A stretch of DNA of 64,000 bases. Source: Sphingomonas sp. Ag1 (lineage in GTDB: Bacteria; Pseudomonadota; Alphaproteobacteria; Sphingomonadales; Sphingomonadaceae). The position numbers and the translations under genes are program-made. The stretch is taken from the NCBI RefSeq assembly GCF_000980895.1, contig NZ_LAZX01000094.1, positions 930,001-994,000 on the forward strand, written 5' to 3'. Shown here piece after piece: positions 47,465 through 56,972 of this stretch (position 1 is its first letter; each line of letters begins with the position of its first letter). The notes below the pieces were generated by a model, which was not told where the DNA came from, did no database searches, and saw only the letters and a list, made by a program, of their open reading frames with translations.

Positions 47465-48262
47465 ATGATGCGGTTTCAGGACAGGGTCACCGTGATCACG
47501 GGCGGCGGCTCCGGCATCGGCGCAGCAACGGCGCGGTTGATGGCCCGCGAAGGGGCGAAGGTCGTGGTGGTCGATCTGGCCGAGGCGCCGGCGCGCGCTG
47601 TCGCGGACGAGATTGGCGGGACCGCGATTACCGCGGACGTGGCGGACCGCGCGTCGGTGGAGGCGTTCGTCGAGGCCGCGGTGGATCGCCACGGGCGGAT
47701 CGACATCCTGGTCAACAATGCCGGCATCGGCTGTTTCGGGCGGACGCCCGATCTCGCGCCGTACAACTGGGAACGGGTGATCGCGATCGACCTCAACGCG
47801 GTCTTCTACGCCTGCCGTGCCGCAATCCCGCACATGACCGGGGGGAAGGCGGCGATCGTCAACACCGCCTCGATTTCCGGCATGGCCGGCGACTATGGCT
47901 TCACCGCCTATAATGCGGCGAAGGCGGGGGTGATCAACTACACCCGCAGCCTGGCGATCGACCATGCGCGAGAGGGCATTCGCGTCAACGCGCTGTGCCC
48001 GGGCCTGATCGCCACCCCGCTCACTGCCGGTGCGAAGGCGATGCCGGGCCTGGAGGCGGCATGGCATGACACCATCCCGATGGGCCGCGCGGGCACGCCC
48101 GAGGAGATGGCGGACGTGATCGCCTTCCTCGCCTCTGACGCGGCCTCCTATGTCACGGGTGCGATTGTCGTCGCCGATGGTGGCCAGACCGCCTGGACCG
48201 GCCAGCCCAACCTTCTACGCTTTGCCGCAACCGCATCAGCCGCCGCAGGAGAAACCGCATGA
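47465..48262 (+). CDS. SDR family oxidoreductase
   Basis: 265 residues. VITGGGSGIGAATARLMAREG, NNAGIG, the catalytic pair in YNAAKAG, and the C-terminal VVADGGQTAW are present. It is divergent from the FMO gene (107 bp gap), and its stop overlaps the next ATG. A 3-hydroxyacyl or alcohol dehydrogenase role is likely in this catabolic block. Confidence 0.9.
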   Translation: MMRFQDRVTVITGGGSGIGAATARLMAREGAKVVVVDLAEAPARAVADEIGGTAITADVADRASVEAFVEAAVDRHGRIDILVNNAGIGCFGRTPDLAPYNWERVIAIDLNAVFYACRAAIPHMTGGKAAIVNTASISGMAGDYGFTAYNAAKAGVINYTRSLAIDHAREGIRVNALCPGLIATPLTAGAKAMPGLEAAWHDTIPMGRAGTPEEMADVIAFLASDAASYVTGAIVVADGGQTAWTGQPNLLRFAATASAAAGETA

Positions 48263-49155
48263 CGCCCAGCTGGTCCCCCGCCCCCGAAAGCGGCATCACC
48301 ATTCGTGAGGTCGTCGCCAATGGCCAGACCTTTGAAGTGGCGGAGGCTGGCCAGGGTGATCACCTCATCCTGTGCCTCCATGGATTTCCCGAACTCAATT
48401 ATTCCTGGCGTTTCCAGATGCCGTTGCTGGCCGGCATGGGATATCGCGTGTGGGCGCCCAACCAGCGCGGTTATGGCGCGTCGTACCGGCCCAAGGGGGT
48501 CGCATCCTACACGGCCGACAAGATCGTCGAGGATGCCGCCGCCTTGTTCGACGCCAGCGGCGCCAGGAAGCTGACGTTGGTCGCGCATGACTGGGGCGGG
48601 GCAATCGCCTGGCTGTTCGCGATCTGGAAGAAACGGCCGATCGAGCGGCTGATCGTGATGAACCTGCCCCATCCCGCGTGCTTTGCCGAGGCGCTGAAGC
48701 ATGGGCCGCAGCGCCGGCGCAGCTGGTACATGGCGTTCTTCCAGCTGCCGTTCCTGCCCGAACGGATGATGGGTGCCCGCAATGCGCGCGGCGTGCGCGA
48801 GTCATTCCGCGGCATGGCGATCGACAAGAGCCGGTTCCCCGACCAGGTCCTCGACGTCTATGCCGAGGCCGCCCAGCGCCCCGGCGCGCTGACGGCCATG
48901 ATCAACTGGTACCGCGCCGCTGCCCGCCATCGCGCGAGCATGCGGATCGGCGACGGCAAGGTCGATGTGCCGACGCTGATCGTCTGGGGGGAGCAGGACA
49001 AGGCGCTCGGTCTGGAAACGCTCGACGGCACCGACCGCTACGTCGCGGACCTCACCATCCGTCGCCTGCCCGGCGTATCGCATTGGGTGCAGCAGGAAGC
49101 CCCGGAAAAGGTCAATGCGATCCTGATGGACTGGCTGCCGCGCGCGGACGAGTGA
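48259..49155 (+). CDS. Alpha/beta hydrolase, epoxide-hydrolase-like
   Basis: 298 residues. The HGxP motif HGFPELNYSWR is the oxyanion loop, the nucleophile Asp lies in HDWGGAIAW and the His in VSHWVQQEAP. With nucleophile Asp rather than Ser, it belongs to the epoxide hydrolase/haloalkane dehalogenase branch. The ATGA overlap with the SDR places them in one transcript. Confidence 0.88.
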   Translation: MTPSWSPAPESGITIREVVANGQTFEVAEAGQGDHLILCLHGFPELNYSWRFQMPLLAGMGYRVWAPNQRGYGASYRPKGVASYTADKIVEDAAALFDASGARKLTLVAHDWGGAIAWLFAIWKKRPIERLIVMNLPHPACFAEALKHGPQRRRSWYMAFFQLPFLPERMMGARNARGVRESFRGMAIDKSRFPDQVLDVYAEAAQRPGALTAMINWYRAAARHRASMRIGDGKVDVPTLIVWGEQDKALGLETLDGTDRYVADLTIRRLPGVSHWVQQEAPEKVNAILMDWLPRADE

Positions 49156-49186
49156 TCGCGGGCATGACGGGCCGGCGCGGGGCCGC

Positions 49187-50017
49187 TCAGCGGCTGCGCG
49201 GCGTGGTGACGAGGCAGTGCCCGCTGCCCGTCGCGAGCGCCCTGCCCGCCTCGCTCCAGATGCGCACCCGCCCGCTGATCAGCCCGTCGCCGGACACGTC
49301 GCTGTCGGCATCGCTCAACAGCCACGCGCCCGCCGGCTCGCTGCCGTGGAAATAGACGGTCAGGTCCAGCGATGGGGCAAGATAGCCGGCCGCTCCCTCC
49401 AGCCGATGCCAATGCCCCGGCCAGATGCCGAGGTCGATCAACAGCGCGGTCCGCATCGCATCGAAGAACAGGTCATCGGCCTGCCCCTCGTCCCACTGCG
49501 TAAACCGCATCCAGCGGCGCTGGTTGGGATGCTGCGCGGGCGGATCATCGTGGAGGCGGAACTCGACCGGGCGGCCCTCCAGGTTCTTCCAGAACTTGCC
49601 GGGCTGGATACCTCGCTCGGCGCTCAGCTCCTCCTGGTTGCGCAGCACCGCCGGGCGGGGAACGTCCGGCATCACCGGCTGGATCGGAGCGGACGGTTCG
49701 GCACGCCGGGTGGTCCACACCTGAGACAGGAAGATCGGCTGCCCGTCCTGTGACAATGTGACCGCATAGAGTGCCGACGCGCCTTCCTTGAGCGGCGTGA
49801 TCGAGATCTGGAGCTCGCCCGGCTGGGCCACGCGCACGAACTGGCCGGTCAGAGTCACGGGCCGGTGGCCGTCCAGCGCCCGTTCCCGCACGGCGCGCAA
49901 CGCTATGGCCGCAAGGTAGCCGCCGGCCGGCCCCCAGATTTCCCAGTCGCGATCAAGCGTGGCGACATAGCCATCGCCCGCCGCCCGTAGCGCGGTTGCC
50001 TCGATCAGCCCTGCCAT
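49187..50017 (-). CDS. Acyl-CoA thioesterase, double-hotdog
   Basis: 276 residues. Two hotdog halves: GPAGGYLAAIALRAVRE and TLTGQFVRVAQPGELQI in the first, and the second ends GWSEAGRALATGSGHCLV-like (RIWSEAGRALATGSG). It resembles the TesB/4HBT_3 group. It hydrolyses acyl-CoA, probably as a side valve of the catabolic cluster. It is placed on the minus strand ahead of the phosphotransferase. Confidence 0.82.
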   Translation of the reverse strand: MAGLIEATALRAAGDGYVATLDRDWEIWGPAGGYLAAIALRAVRERALDGHRPVTLTGQFVRVAQPGELQISITPLKEGASALYAVTLSQDGQPIFLSQVWTTRRAEPSAPIQPVMPDVPRPAVLRNQEELSAERGIQPGKFWKNLEGRPVEFRLHDDPPAQHPNQRRWMRFTQWDEGQADDLFFDAMRTALLIDLGIWPGHWHRLEGAAGYLAPSLDLTVYFHGSEPAGAWLLSDADSDVSGDGLISGRVRIWSEAGRALATGSGHCLVTTPRSR

Positions 50018-50045
50018 GATGCGACGCCCTTCGCGGTACGCCGCA

Positions 50046-51113
50046 TCATGCCATCAGCGCGAGAGCATCGCAGTCGATCGCCTGCGCACACCCGCCCCGC
50101 GCCATGGCCAGGAACATCGCGTCGCCGCGCTCGGTACGCTTGGTCGATGCCGAGGCGAAAACCGCGGTCGACACGCCGGACAACAGCGTCAGGCGATAGT
50201 CACGATAAAGGTCGTCGTAATCATAATCTTGCACGCCATAGCTGCGAAGATGATCGAGGTAATATTCCAGCAGGTGCCGCTCATGCCGGCGGCGATCCTC
50301 GATCGAGATGGCGAGGCCCATGAAATAGGCGACGTCGACGGCGCCGAGCCCGATCGCCGGCGATTGCCAGTCGAGCACGGCCAGCGGCACCTCGCCATCG
50401 CGGGCGTCGAACAGCATGTTGTCGAGCCGGAAGTCGCCATGGGTCAGCGTGAAATTGCCCGGCTCCGGCGTCTTCGCGCTGGCGATCAACGCGCCATAGC
50501 GATCGCACACCGCCATATATTCCGGCTCCAGGATGCCGTCATAGCGGCGGTGGAACTCGGCAAGGCAGTCGGGAAAAACGCTGATCACGAAATCGCGCGC
50601 GCCGCTGACGTTGAGGAAGGCATGGTCGCGCAGCGTCACGTCATTCCAGCGTGGCCCGTGCAGCGCCGCCGCCTGCTCCATCGCGCGTTCGGCATCGGCG
50701 ATGTCGCAGCCGGTCAGCTGGTTGCCGGGCCGTGAAGGCGTCAGGTCCTCCAGCAACAAGGCGAAGGTGCCGTCGGCCGGGTCATGCTCGGCCGTGATGC
50801 AGCCGGGCGAGCGGATCGCCACCGAATCCGCGATATGCCGGTAGAAGCCGACTTCCCGCTCATAGAGGCCGAAGCCCGCGCCGGTCTGCCGGCTGGTGGG
50901 ATCAGCGCTGGCGAACTTGCCGACGAACGATCCGGGCGCCCCCTCGTCGCGGTCATAGCGCACTTCGAAGCGGATCGAATCGCCGAGCATGCCGACGCCG
51001 ACCGGGGTCGCGGTGACGTCGACGACGCTGGCCTCCTGCAACACGCCTGCCCCGCGCAGCCGCTTGGTCAGCCACGCAGCGTCGACGGCGCCTGCCTCTA
51101 GATCGGCGCTCAT
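50046..51113 (-). CDS. Phosphotransferase family protein
   Basis: 355 residues of the APH/choline-kinase-like fold. The Brenner motif is LTHGDFRLDNMLFD and the metal-binding Asp is in VLDWQSPAIGLGAVD, followed by a helical end. Such kinases often sit beside acyl-CoA dehydrogenases (ACAD10/11-type association). The substrate may be a hydroxyacyl-CoA, but this is inference from context. The start codon shares one base with the preceding SDR stop (TGATG). Confidence 0.82.
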   Translation of the reverse strand: MSADLEAGAVDAAWLTKRLRGAGVLQEASVVDVTATPVGVGMLGDSIRFEVRYDRDEGAPGSFVGKFASADPTSRQTGAGFGLYEREVGFYRHIADSVAIRSPGCITAEHDPADGTFALLLEDLTPSRPGNQLTGCDIADAERAMEQAAALHGPRWNDVTLRDHAFLNVSGARDFVISVFPDCLAEFHRRYDGILEPEYMAVCDRYGALIASAKTPEPGNFTLTHGDFRLDNMLFDARDGEVPLAVLDWQSPAIGLGAVDVAYFMGLAISIEDRRRHERHLLEYYLDHLRSYGVQDYDYDDLYRDYRLTLLSGVSTAVFASASTKRTERGDAMFLAMARGGCAQAIDCDALALMA

Positions 51114-51859
51114 CAGCAGCCCCCGTCGCAGCGAATGACGCTGCCGGTGACGAAGCTTGACGCTGGGCTCGCGAGGTAGAGCGCGCTGGTCACGATCTCC
51201 TCGGGACGTCCGGGGCGGCCAGCGGCGTTGTCGGCGGTTTCGCGCGCCTCCTCGGTCCAGGCCTTGGAAATGTCGGTCAGGAACGGCCCGGCGGCGATGC
51301 CGTTGATCCGCACCTTTGGCCCATATTCATGCGCCATGCTGACCACCATCGCGTTCAGCGCCGCCTTCGCCCCGGCATAAGGCACAACGCGCGGGGTGGG
51401 GCGCAACGAGGCGATCGACGAGGTCGCGAGGATCGCCCCGCCCTTCCCCTCCGCCATGCGATGGGCGATGTTGGCCATCAGCCGGAACGGGCCCTTGAAG
51501 TTCAGGCCGACGACGCTGTCGAACAGCGCCTCCGACACCTCATGGCTGGGGACCAGCGGCCCCATGCCGGCGTTGGCGACCAGGATGTCGAGCCTGCCGA
51601 ACGCAGCCCATGCCTCGTCCGCAAGCCGATCCATCTCGTCCCACTTCGCCGCATGCGCCGGGATCGCGACGGCGCGTCGGCCCTTCGCCTCCACCTCCGC
51701 AACCACCGCCTCGCAGGCGTCTGCCTTGCGGCTCGACACGATAATGTCTGCGCCGGCATCCGCGAAGGCGAGCGCCATCTGGCGCCCCAGCCCGCGGGAG
51801 CCACCGGTAATCAACGCAACCTTGCCCGATAGGTCGAACAACGGATGTGGTACGGCCAT
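51113..51859 (-). CDS. SDR family oxidoreductase
   Basis: 248 residues. LITGGSRGLGRQMALAFADAGA, NAGMG, Ser and the Tyr-Lys pair (PYAGAKAALNAM), and SVIRCDGGC at the end are present. Its stop meets the phosphotransferase start. It is the third SDR in the catabolic block, with unknown substrate. Confidence 0.88.
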   Translation of the reverse strand: MAVPHPLFDLSGKVALITGGSRGLGRQMALAFADAGADIIVSSRKADACEAVVAEVEAKGRRAVAIPAHAAKWDEMDRLADEAWAAFGRLDILVANAGMGPLVPSHEVSEALFDSVVGLNFKGPFRLMANIAHRMAEGKGGAILATSSIASLRPTPRVVPYAGAKAALNAMVVSMAHEYGPKVRINGIAAGPFLTDISKAWTEEARETADNAAGRPGRPEEIVTSALYLASPASSFVTGSVIRCDGGC

Positions 51860-51964
51860 CCTCGTCTCCTAAGCGTCGCCGATCGTAAGCCGGCTGACTT
51901 AAGTGTGTTATGCCGATTGCGGCGGCGGCTGCAAGTGACGCGGGCGATGCCTATCTTGGCGGCG

Positions 51965-52291
51965 ATGGGACGCGTGAAGCGGATGATGGGGCTGCGGGAG
52001 GCCGAGCGGCGGGTGGCTGCCAGCGCGCCCGAGCGATGCGCGCTGTGTGATCGGCCGCTGGGGGTGCGGACCGAATGGCATCATGTCGTGCCGCGGAGCG
52101 AGGGTGGTACGCAGACCGCGCCGCTGCACCCGATCTGCCACCGCGCCATTCACGCCGCGGCGGACAATGCGACCTTGGCGCGGCTGGGTGATCTTGCCGC
52201 ATTGAAAAGCCTGCCAGCGATCGCGCGGTTCTTGAAGTGGATCGCGCACAAGCCGGCCGACTTTCATGCGCCGACGCGGCGCGCGCGCTGA
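51965..52291 (+). CDS. HNH-type nuclease domain protein
   Basis: 108 residues from the ATG at 51965; an ATG at 51947 and a frame open to 51845 also exist. CALCDRPLGVRTEWHHVVPRSEGG and HPICHRAIHA make a Zn-type HNH core with two CxxC-like pairs. Such standalone HNH proteins of about 100 residues are common in Alphaproteobacteria chromosomes. Its role is unknown. Confidence 0.78.
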   Translation: MGRVKRMMGLREAERRVAASAPERCALCDRPLGVRTEWHHVVPRSEGGTQTAPLHPICHRAIHAAADNATLARLGDLAALKSLPAIARFLKWIAHKPADFHAPTRRAR

Positions 52292-52303
52292 CCCACCGCG
52301 ATC

Positions 52304-53092
52304 TCAGCCGGCGAGCAGCGAATCCCCGCGTACCAACACCCGCAACGCGAGGCCCGCCTGCGCCGCACGATCCAGCGCGAGGCGCGTCGGTGCGGAAATG
52401 GTCGCCAGCAGGGGGCAGCGGGCGAGAACAGCCTTCTCCACCAGTTCGTAGGAACAGCGCGACGTCAGCAGCGCGAAGCCGCCGTTCCAGGTGAGGCCCG
52501 CCCGGGCACCGGCGCCGATCAGCTTGTCGAAGGCATTGTGCCGGCCGACATCCTCGCGAACCATCAGGATCGTGCCGTCGGCGCTGCACCACGCCGCCGC
52601 ATGCACCCCGCCGGTAGCGGCATTCAGCGGCTGGTGCGCGGCGATGGCATGATAAGCGCGGAAGATCGCCGCATCCTCCCCCGCCCAGCGCGCGGCCGGG
52701 GGCAGCGGCCGCATCGCCTGTTCCATCGTCGCGATGCCGCACAGGCCGCAGGAGGCGTCCGACGCGCGATGGCGCACGCGATCATTGACCCGCTGCGCGA
52801 CGCGCCGGGCGAGCGTCAGCCGCACGACGACGCCGCCCCCGGCCTCGTGAACGTTGATCGCGCGGACATCCTCCGGCGTGTCGATCAACCGCTCGGTGAG
52901 GGCGAAGCCGACGGCCAGATCCTCGAGCGCGTCCGGTGTCGCCATCAGCACGGCATAGCCGATGCCGTTGCACTCGATCGCGATCGGCCGTTCTTCCGGT
53001 ACCGGGCGCGTGGCCGCTGATTGCGCCCCGTCAGCGACGATCAGGCGAAACGGCCGCGCGGCGGCGGTACGATCATCGAGCAGCTGCGTCAT
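52304..53092 (-). CDS. fdhD: Formate dehydrogenase accessory sulfurtransferase
   Basis: 262 residues. The conserved cysteine pair in SDASCGLCGIA and the GGVHAAAWCSADG and REDVGRHNAFDKLIG motifs identify FdhD, which transfers sulfur from IscS to the bis-MGD cofactor. No formate dehydrogenase genes are visible beside it. Confidence 0.93.
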   Translation of the reverse strand: MTQLLDDRTAAARPFRLIVADGAQSAATRPVPEERPIAIECNGIGYAVLMATPDALEDLAVGFALTERLIDTPEDVRAINVHEAGGGVVVRLTLARRVAQRVNDRVRHRASDASCGLCGIATMEQAMRPLPPAARWAGEDAAIFRAYHAIAAHQPLNAATGGVHAAAWCSADGTILMVREDVGRHNAFDKLIGAGARAGLTWNGGFALLTSRCSYELVEKAVLARCPLLATISAPTRLALDRAAQAGLALRVLVRGDSLLAG

Positions 53093-53137
53093 GAGATTAC
53101 CCTGCGCCCGCGCCGGGGGCGGGGCAAGGCATGAAGC

Positions 53138-53689
53138 TCAGCCGGCAAGTTCCTCCTCCAGCGCGGACAGGAGCGCGCGGTTGAAGGCCGGGATATCATC
53201 CGGCTTGCGGCTGGTGATCAGGTTCTCGTCGATCACGACTTCCTCGTCGACGACATCGCCGCCGGCATTCTCCAGGTCGGTGCGCACCGATGGCCAGCTG
53301 GTCACGCGGCGCCCCTCGACCACGTCGGCCTCGACCAGCAGCCAGGGCGCGTGACAGATGGCGGCGACGATCTTGTTGTCGTCCATGAATTCGCCAACGA
53401 TCGACACGGCGCGATCGTTCATGCGCATCGTGTCGGGATTGCCGACGCCGCCGGGTAGCAGCAGCGCATCGAATTCCTCCGTATCGACCTGATCCAGCGT
53501 CAGGTCCGGCGTGATGGTGCGCGTGGGATCCTTGTCACCCTTCACACCCTGGATCGGATCGGTCTTGATCGAGGCCAGCGTCACCTGTGCGCCGGCATCC
53601 AGCAGCGCCTGGCGCGGTTCGAACAGTTCGGAATCCTCAAAGCCATCGGTTGCCAGGATTAGGACGCGGGCACGCGAAAGATCGGCCAT
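53138..53689 (-). CDS. DJ-1/PfpI-family glutamine amidotransferase-like protein
   Basis: 183 residues from the ATG at 53689, though the frame runs on to 54802 over topoisomerase IB. ATDGFEDSELFEPR and LLLPGGVGNPD (acidic elbow), AICHAPW with the nucleophile Cys, and SWPSVRTDLENAG are present. It resembles YhbO/YajL-like stress proteins reported to act on glyoxal-derived adducts. Its enzyme role is debated. Confidence 0.88.
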   Translation of the reverse strand: MADLSRARVLILATDGFEDSELFEPRQALLDAGAQVTLASIKTDPIQGVKGDKDPTRTITPDLTLDQVDTEEFDALLLPGGVGNPDTMRMNDRAVSIVGEFMDDNKIVAAICHAPWLLVEADVVEGRRVTSWPSVRTDLENAGGDVVDEEVVIDENLITSRKPDDIPAFNRALLSALEEELAG

Positions 53690-53800
53690 AGGGGTAGCTC
53701 CTGTCTCGGGGAATTGCCCTTCACAACCCGCCGGCGGGACCGCCGTTCCGGAACCGTGCGATAGCCCGCGCATTTCCTGTGCCACGCGGAGGTCTTTCCA

Positions 53801-54811
53801 GTGGCATCGACGACAATCGTTTATCACGACGATGAGGAACCCGGGATCACCCGGCGCAAGATGCGGCATGGCTGGGGATATTTCGACCCCGATGGTGCCC
53901 GCATCACCGATCGCGAGGAGATCGACCGGCTGAACAGCATCGGCCTGCCCCCCGCCTATCGCGACGCGTGGTTCTGCCCCGACCCGATGGGCCATATCCA
54001 GGCCGTCGGATGGGACGAAAAGGGCCGCAAGCAATATCGCTACCATCCCGAATTCCGCGCCGCGCGCGAGGATGAGAAATATAATCTGTGCGCGGCATTC
54101 GGGCGCGGCCTTCCGCGACTGCGCGAGCGGGTCGAGCAGGACCTGAAGAGCCGCCGGCACAGCAAGGAGAAGACGATCGCCGCGATCGTCAAGCTGCTCG
54201 ACACCGCGCACCTGCGGATCGGGAACGAGACCTATGCGAAGAGCAACAAGAGCTTCGGCGTGACGACGCTGCGTGATCGTCATGCCCGGATCAAGGGCAG
54301 CACGCTGCGCCTGCAATATCGCGCCAAGTCGGGAAAGATGCGCACGCTGACGATCACCGACGGCAGCCTCGCCCGCTTCGTCAAGAAGTGCCAGGACCTG
54401 CCCGGGCAGAAGCTGTTCCAATATGTCGACGCGGACGGCGAGCCCCGTCCGGTCACCTCCTGCGACGTCAACGCCTATATCAAGGAAGCGATGAAGGGGG
54501 ATTTCACCGCCAAGCATTTCCGCACCTGGGGCGCCAGCGTCATCGCGTTCGAGACGCTGGCGCAGGCGGACAAGGACATCAGCCTCAAGACGCTTCTCGC
54601 CCCCGTCACGGAGAAGCTGGGCAACACGCCGGCGATCGCGCGCAAATCCTATGTCCACCCGGCGCTGATCGCGCTGATCAAGGATGGGCAGGAGGCGTTC
54701 CGCGCCGCGCTGCACCTGCCGCGCTCGACCCGCTGGCTCAGCCGCGCCGAACGCGGCTTGATCGCCTTCCTTGAAACGGGTGAGAACGGCAGCGCGCAGC
54801 AAGCCGCCTGA
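53801..54811 (+). CDS. DNA topoisomerase IB
   Basis: 336 residues starting with GTG at 53801. The poxvirus-type topoisomerase I fold has the KSxRHSKEKTIA and LRIGNETYAKSNKSFGVTT blocks, HFRTWGAS, and the catalytic Tyr in ARKSYVHP. It relaxes supercoils via a 3'-phosphotyrosine intermediate. It is about 110 bp downstream of the divergent PfpI gene, and the MscS gene follows with an 18-base gap. Confidence 0.92.
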   Translation: MASTTIVYHDDEEPGITRRKMRHGWGYFDPDGARITDREEIDRLNSIGLPPAYRDAWFCPDPMGHIQAVGWDEKGRKQYRYHPEFRAAREDEKYNLCAAFGRGLPRLRERVEQDLKSRRHSKEKTIAAIVKLLDTAHLRIGNETYAKSNKSFGVTTLRDRHARIKGSTLRLQYRAKSGKMRTLTITDGSLARFVKKCQDLPGQKLFQYVDADGEPRPVTSCDVNAYIKEAMKGDFTAKHFRTWGASVIAFETLAQADKDISLKTLLAPVTEKLGNTPAIARKSYVHPALIALIKDGQEAFRAALHLPRSTRWLSRAERGLIAFLETGENGSAQQAA

Positions 54812-54829
54812 TTGAACCAGAAGGTCATA

Positions 54830-56050
54830 ATGACAGCAAAGAAAACCGAGGCGTCGTTACCGAAGATTTCCTCGGAAGAGGTCGAGCGGCAGATCTCCAC
54901 CTTTTCCTTCACCAGTATCGACTGGATCAAGGATCATTGGCTGCAGATCACGATTGCCGCCGCCATTGGCGCCGGCATCGTTCTTGCCCTGCTTTGGCTG
55001 CGCAACCTGGGGCCACGCCTCGCCCGACGATCGACGTCGGGCGCCGGCTGGTCCGCGATCATCGGCCGGGTGATCGCGCGCACGAGCACCTTCTTCATCG
55101 TCATGGTCGCCGCCCGCCTCGTCGTCGGCTATGCGGACCCGCCCGAGATCGTCGCCCGGACGATCCACTTCCTCTTCACCGTGGCGGCCGTTTTCCAGGC
55201 AGCGATCTGGGCCCGCGAGCTGATCCTGGGCGCCATCGAGCACCGTACGCGCGCGGAGAATTACTCCGGCGAGGCGCTGATGAACGCGATGGGGCTGATC
55301 CGCCTCCTCGTGACCATCGTGGTCTTTGCGATCGCGCTGGTGGTTGTCCTCGACAACCTTGGCGTCAACGTGACGGGTCTCGTCGCTGGCCTTGGCGTCG
55401 GCGGCATCGCCATCGGTCTGGCGGCGCAGGGCATCTTCGCCGATCTGTTCGCGGCACTGGCGATCATCTTCGACCGGCCGTTCCGTCGCGGCGATTCCAT
55501 CACCTACGATTCAAGCTCGGGCACGGTCGAGGAGATCGGGCTGAAGTCGACCCGCATTCGCGGCGTCAATGGCGAGCAGCGGATCATCTCCAACCGCAAC
55601 CTGCTCGACAAGGAGATCATCAACAATTCGCAGCGGGAGCGCCGCCGCACGAAGCTGGCGATCGGCGTCGCCTATGAGACCGACCGCGAGGTGCTCCAGC
55701 GTCTGCCGGAGATCTTCAAGGAAGTGGTCGAGGAACAGGGCCTGGCGTTCGTGCGCGCCGGGTTCGTCTCCTTCGGCGCCTCGTCGCTCGACTATGAGCT
55801 GGAATTTGAGTCGCCGTCGGCAGACTATCAGGAGGCATATGATGGGCGGCACAATGTCGGCATGGCGCTGTATCGCCGGCTGGATCAGGAGGGGGCCTCG
55901 ATCCCCTATCCGACGCAGACCACCTATACCGCCGCGCCCGACGGGCGGCTCATCATGCCCTTCCCCGACGTCCAGCCGATCCGCGACGTGACGGCGCCGG
56001 GCCATGGCGACACGGAACGAGCGAGCGGGAAGCGCAGCAACATCGTCTGA
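54830..56050 (+). CDS. MscS-type mechanosensitive channel
   Basis: 406 residues from the ATG at 54830 (AGAAGG at 54819-54824; a TTG at 54812 overlaps the topoisomerase end). Several TM helices are followed by the pore helix (GLVAGLGVGGIAIGLAAQGIFADLFA) and the beta domain (FDRPFRRGDSITYDSSSGTVEEIG), then a C-terminal alpha/beta part. It opens under hypo-osmotic stress. It is followed by a terminator. Confidence 0.92.
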   Translation: MTAKKTEASLPKISSEEVERQISTFSFTSIDWIKDHWLQITIAAAIGAGIVLALLWLRNLGPRLARRSTSGAGWSAIIGRVIARTSTFFIVMVAARLVVGYADPPEIVARTIHFLFTVAAVFQAAIWARELILGAIEHRTRAENYSGEALMNAMGLIRLLVTIVVFAIALVVVLDNLGVNVTGLVAGLGVGGIAIGLAAQGIFADLFAALAIIFDRPFRRGDSITYDSSSGTVEEIGLKSTRIRGVNGEQRIISNRNLLDKEIINNSQRERRRTKLAIGVAYETDREVLQRLPEIFKEVVEEQGLAFVRAGFVSFGASSLDYELEFESPSADYQEAYDGRHNVGMALYRRLDQEGASIPYPTQTTYTAAPDGRLIMPFPDVQPIRDVTAPGHGDTERASGKRSNIV

Positions 56051-56083
56051 GGACGACTGACCGCTGGATTGAGACGGAAAGAG

Positions 56084-56114
56084 GGCACCATGCGAGCAGC
56101 ATGGTGCCTTTTTT
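56084..56114 (+). terminator. Rho-independent terminator after mscS-like gene
   Basis: The ten-bp stem GGCACCATGC/GCATGGTGCC with a five-base loop is followed by a T6 run at 56109-56114. Confidence 0.92.
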
Positions 56115-56115
56115 C

Positions 56116-56505
56116 TTAGCGTTGCTTGGCGAACAGGCTCGACATGAAAACGCCGGCCGCATCGCTCAGCGCGTCGACCACGCGGCTGGGATCAACCGTG
56201 GTACCCCCGGTACCGGGAGCGCCGGCAGCGCCAGCGTCCGCCCCGGGCGCATTGTCCGCGCCGGTCGCCTGGTCCCTGGCGGCGGCGCGCTGATCATTCT
56301 TGCAGCCATGCTCGCGCGCCTGCCGTGCCGCGACGGCCGCAGCGGCGGTCGCTGCCATGGCAAGGCCGGAGGCGATCGCCTGGCGACCGGCCGGGGTGCT
56401 CGCCTTCTCGATCAATGCTTCACCGGCACGACGTGCTTCCTTGGGCACCTTGATCCCGCCGATTTCCTTGGGGATCCGAAAGCCCTTCTTGTCCTTCTTC
56501 GCCAT
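56116..56505 (-). CDS. Conserved Ala-rich protein, unknown function
   Basis: 129 residues from the ATG at 56505; frame open to 56559. It starts MAKKDKKGFRIPKEIGGIKVPKEAR, then Ala-rich helices, then a Pro/Gly/Ala linker and a helical end (VVDALSDAAGVFMSSLFAKQR). I associate it with short sphingomonad proteins of no known role. Possibly it binds nucleic acid through the basic start. Confidence 0.65.
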   Translation of the reverse strand: MAKKDKKGFRIPKEIGGIKVPKEARRAGEALIEKASTPAGRQAIASGLAMAATAAAAVAARQAREHGCKNDQRAAARDQATGADNAPGADAGAAGAPGTGGTTVDPSRVVDALSDAAGVFMSSLFAKQR

Positions 56506-56555
56506 ACCGTCCTGTCCGCTGGTGTTTCGGCAACATAATACACCAACGAACTTGT

Positions 56556-56972
56556 TCAATAGTCACGCACCTTGCCGCGGCCGGCCTTCACCGCGCTGCG
56601 CCCCTTCTTGGCATCGACGCGGCGCGCCTTGGCGGCGCGCGACGGCTTTGTCTTCACGCGCCGCGCCTCGCGTTCCTCCGCCTTTTCCAGCAATTCGGCG
56701 AGGCGGGCGCGCGCGTCGGCGCGGTTGGCCTCCTGCGTGCGGTAGCGCCGCGCGGTGAGAACGAGCGTTCCGGCGGCGGTCAGCCGCGATCCCGCCAGCA
56801 GCTTCAGCCGGCGAAACGTCTCGGGATGCAGCCCCAGCCGAGAGACGTCGACGCGCAGCTGGCACGCCGTCGCGACCTTGTTGACGTTCTGCCCGCCCGG
56901 CCCGGTGGCGGCGAGGAAGCGCTCCTCCAGCGCCTCCTCCGGCACATCAACCATCGAAGCCGATCTCGGCAA
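56556..56972 (-). CDS. arfB: Ribosome rescue peptidyl-tRNA hydrolase
   Basis: 138 residues (start 56972, or MVDVPEE at 56954). The GGQ motif GPGGQNVNKV is followed by a class-I RF-like domain and a basic C-terminal tail (RAAKARRVDAKKGRSAVKAGR) that enters the mRNA channel of stalled ribosomes. Its start overlaps the end of the pseudouridine synthase by 26 bases. Confidence 0.93.
   Translation of the reverse strand: MPRSASMVDVPEEALEERFLAATGPGGQNVNKVATACQLRVDVSRLGLHPETFRRLKLLAGSRLTAAGTLVLTARRYRTQEANRADARARLAELLEKAEEREARRVKTKPSRAAKARRVDAKKGRSAVKAGRGKVRDY

Noticed and set aside
53690..54802. N-terminal extension of the PfpI-like protein across topoisomerase IB
   Set aside because: The extension is antisense to a full topoisomerase gene. 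The family length (about 180 residues) and ATG 53689 give the normal protein.
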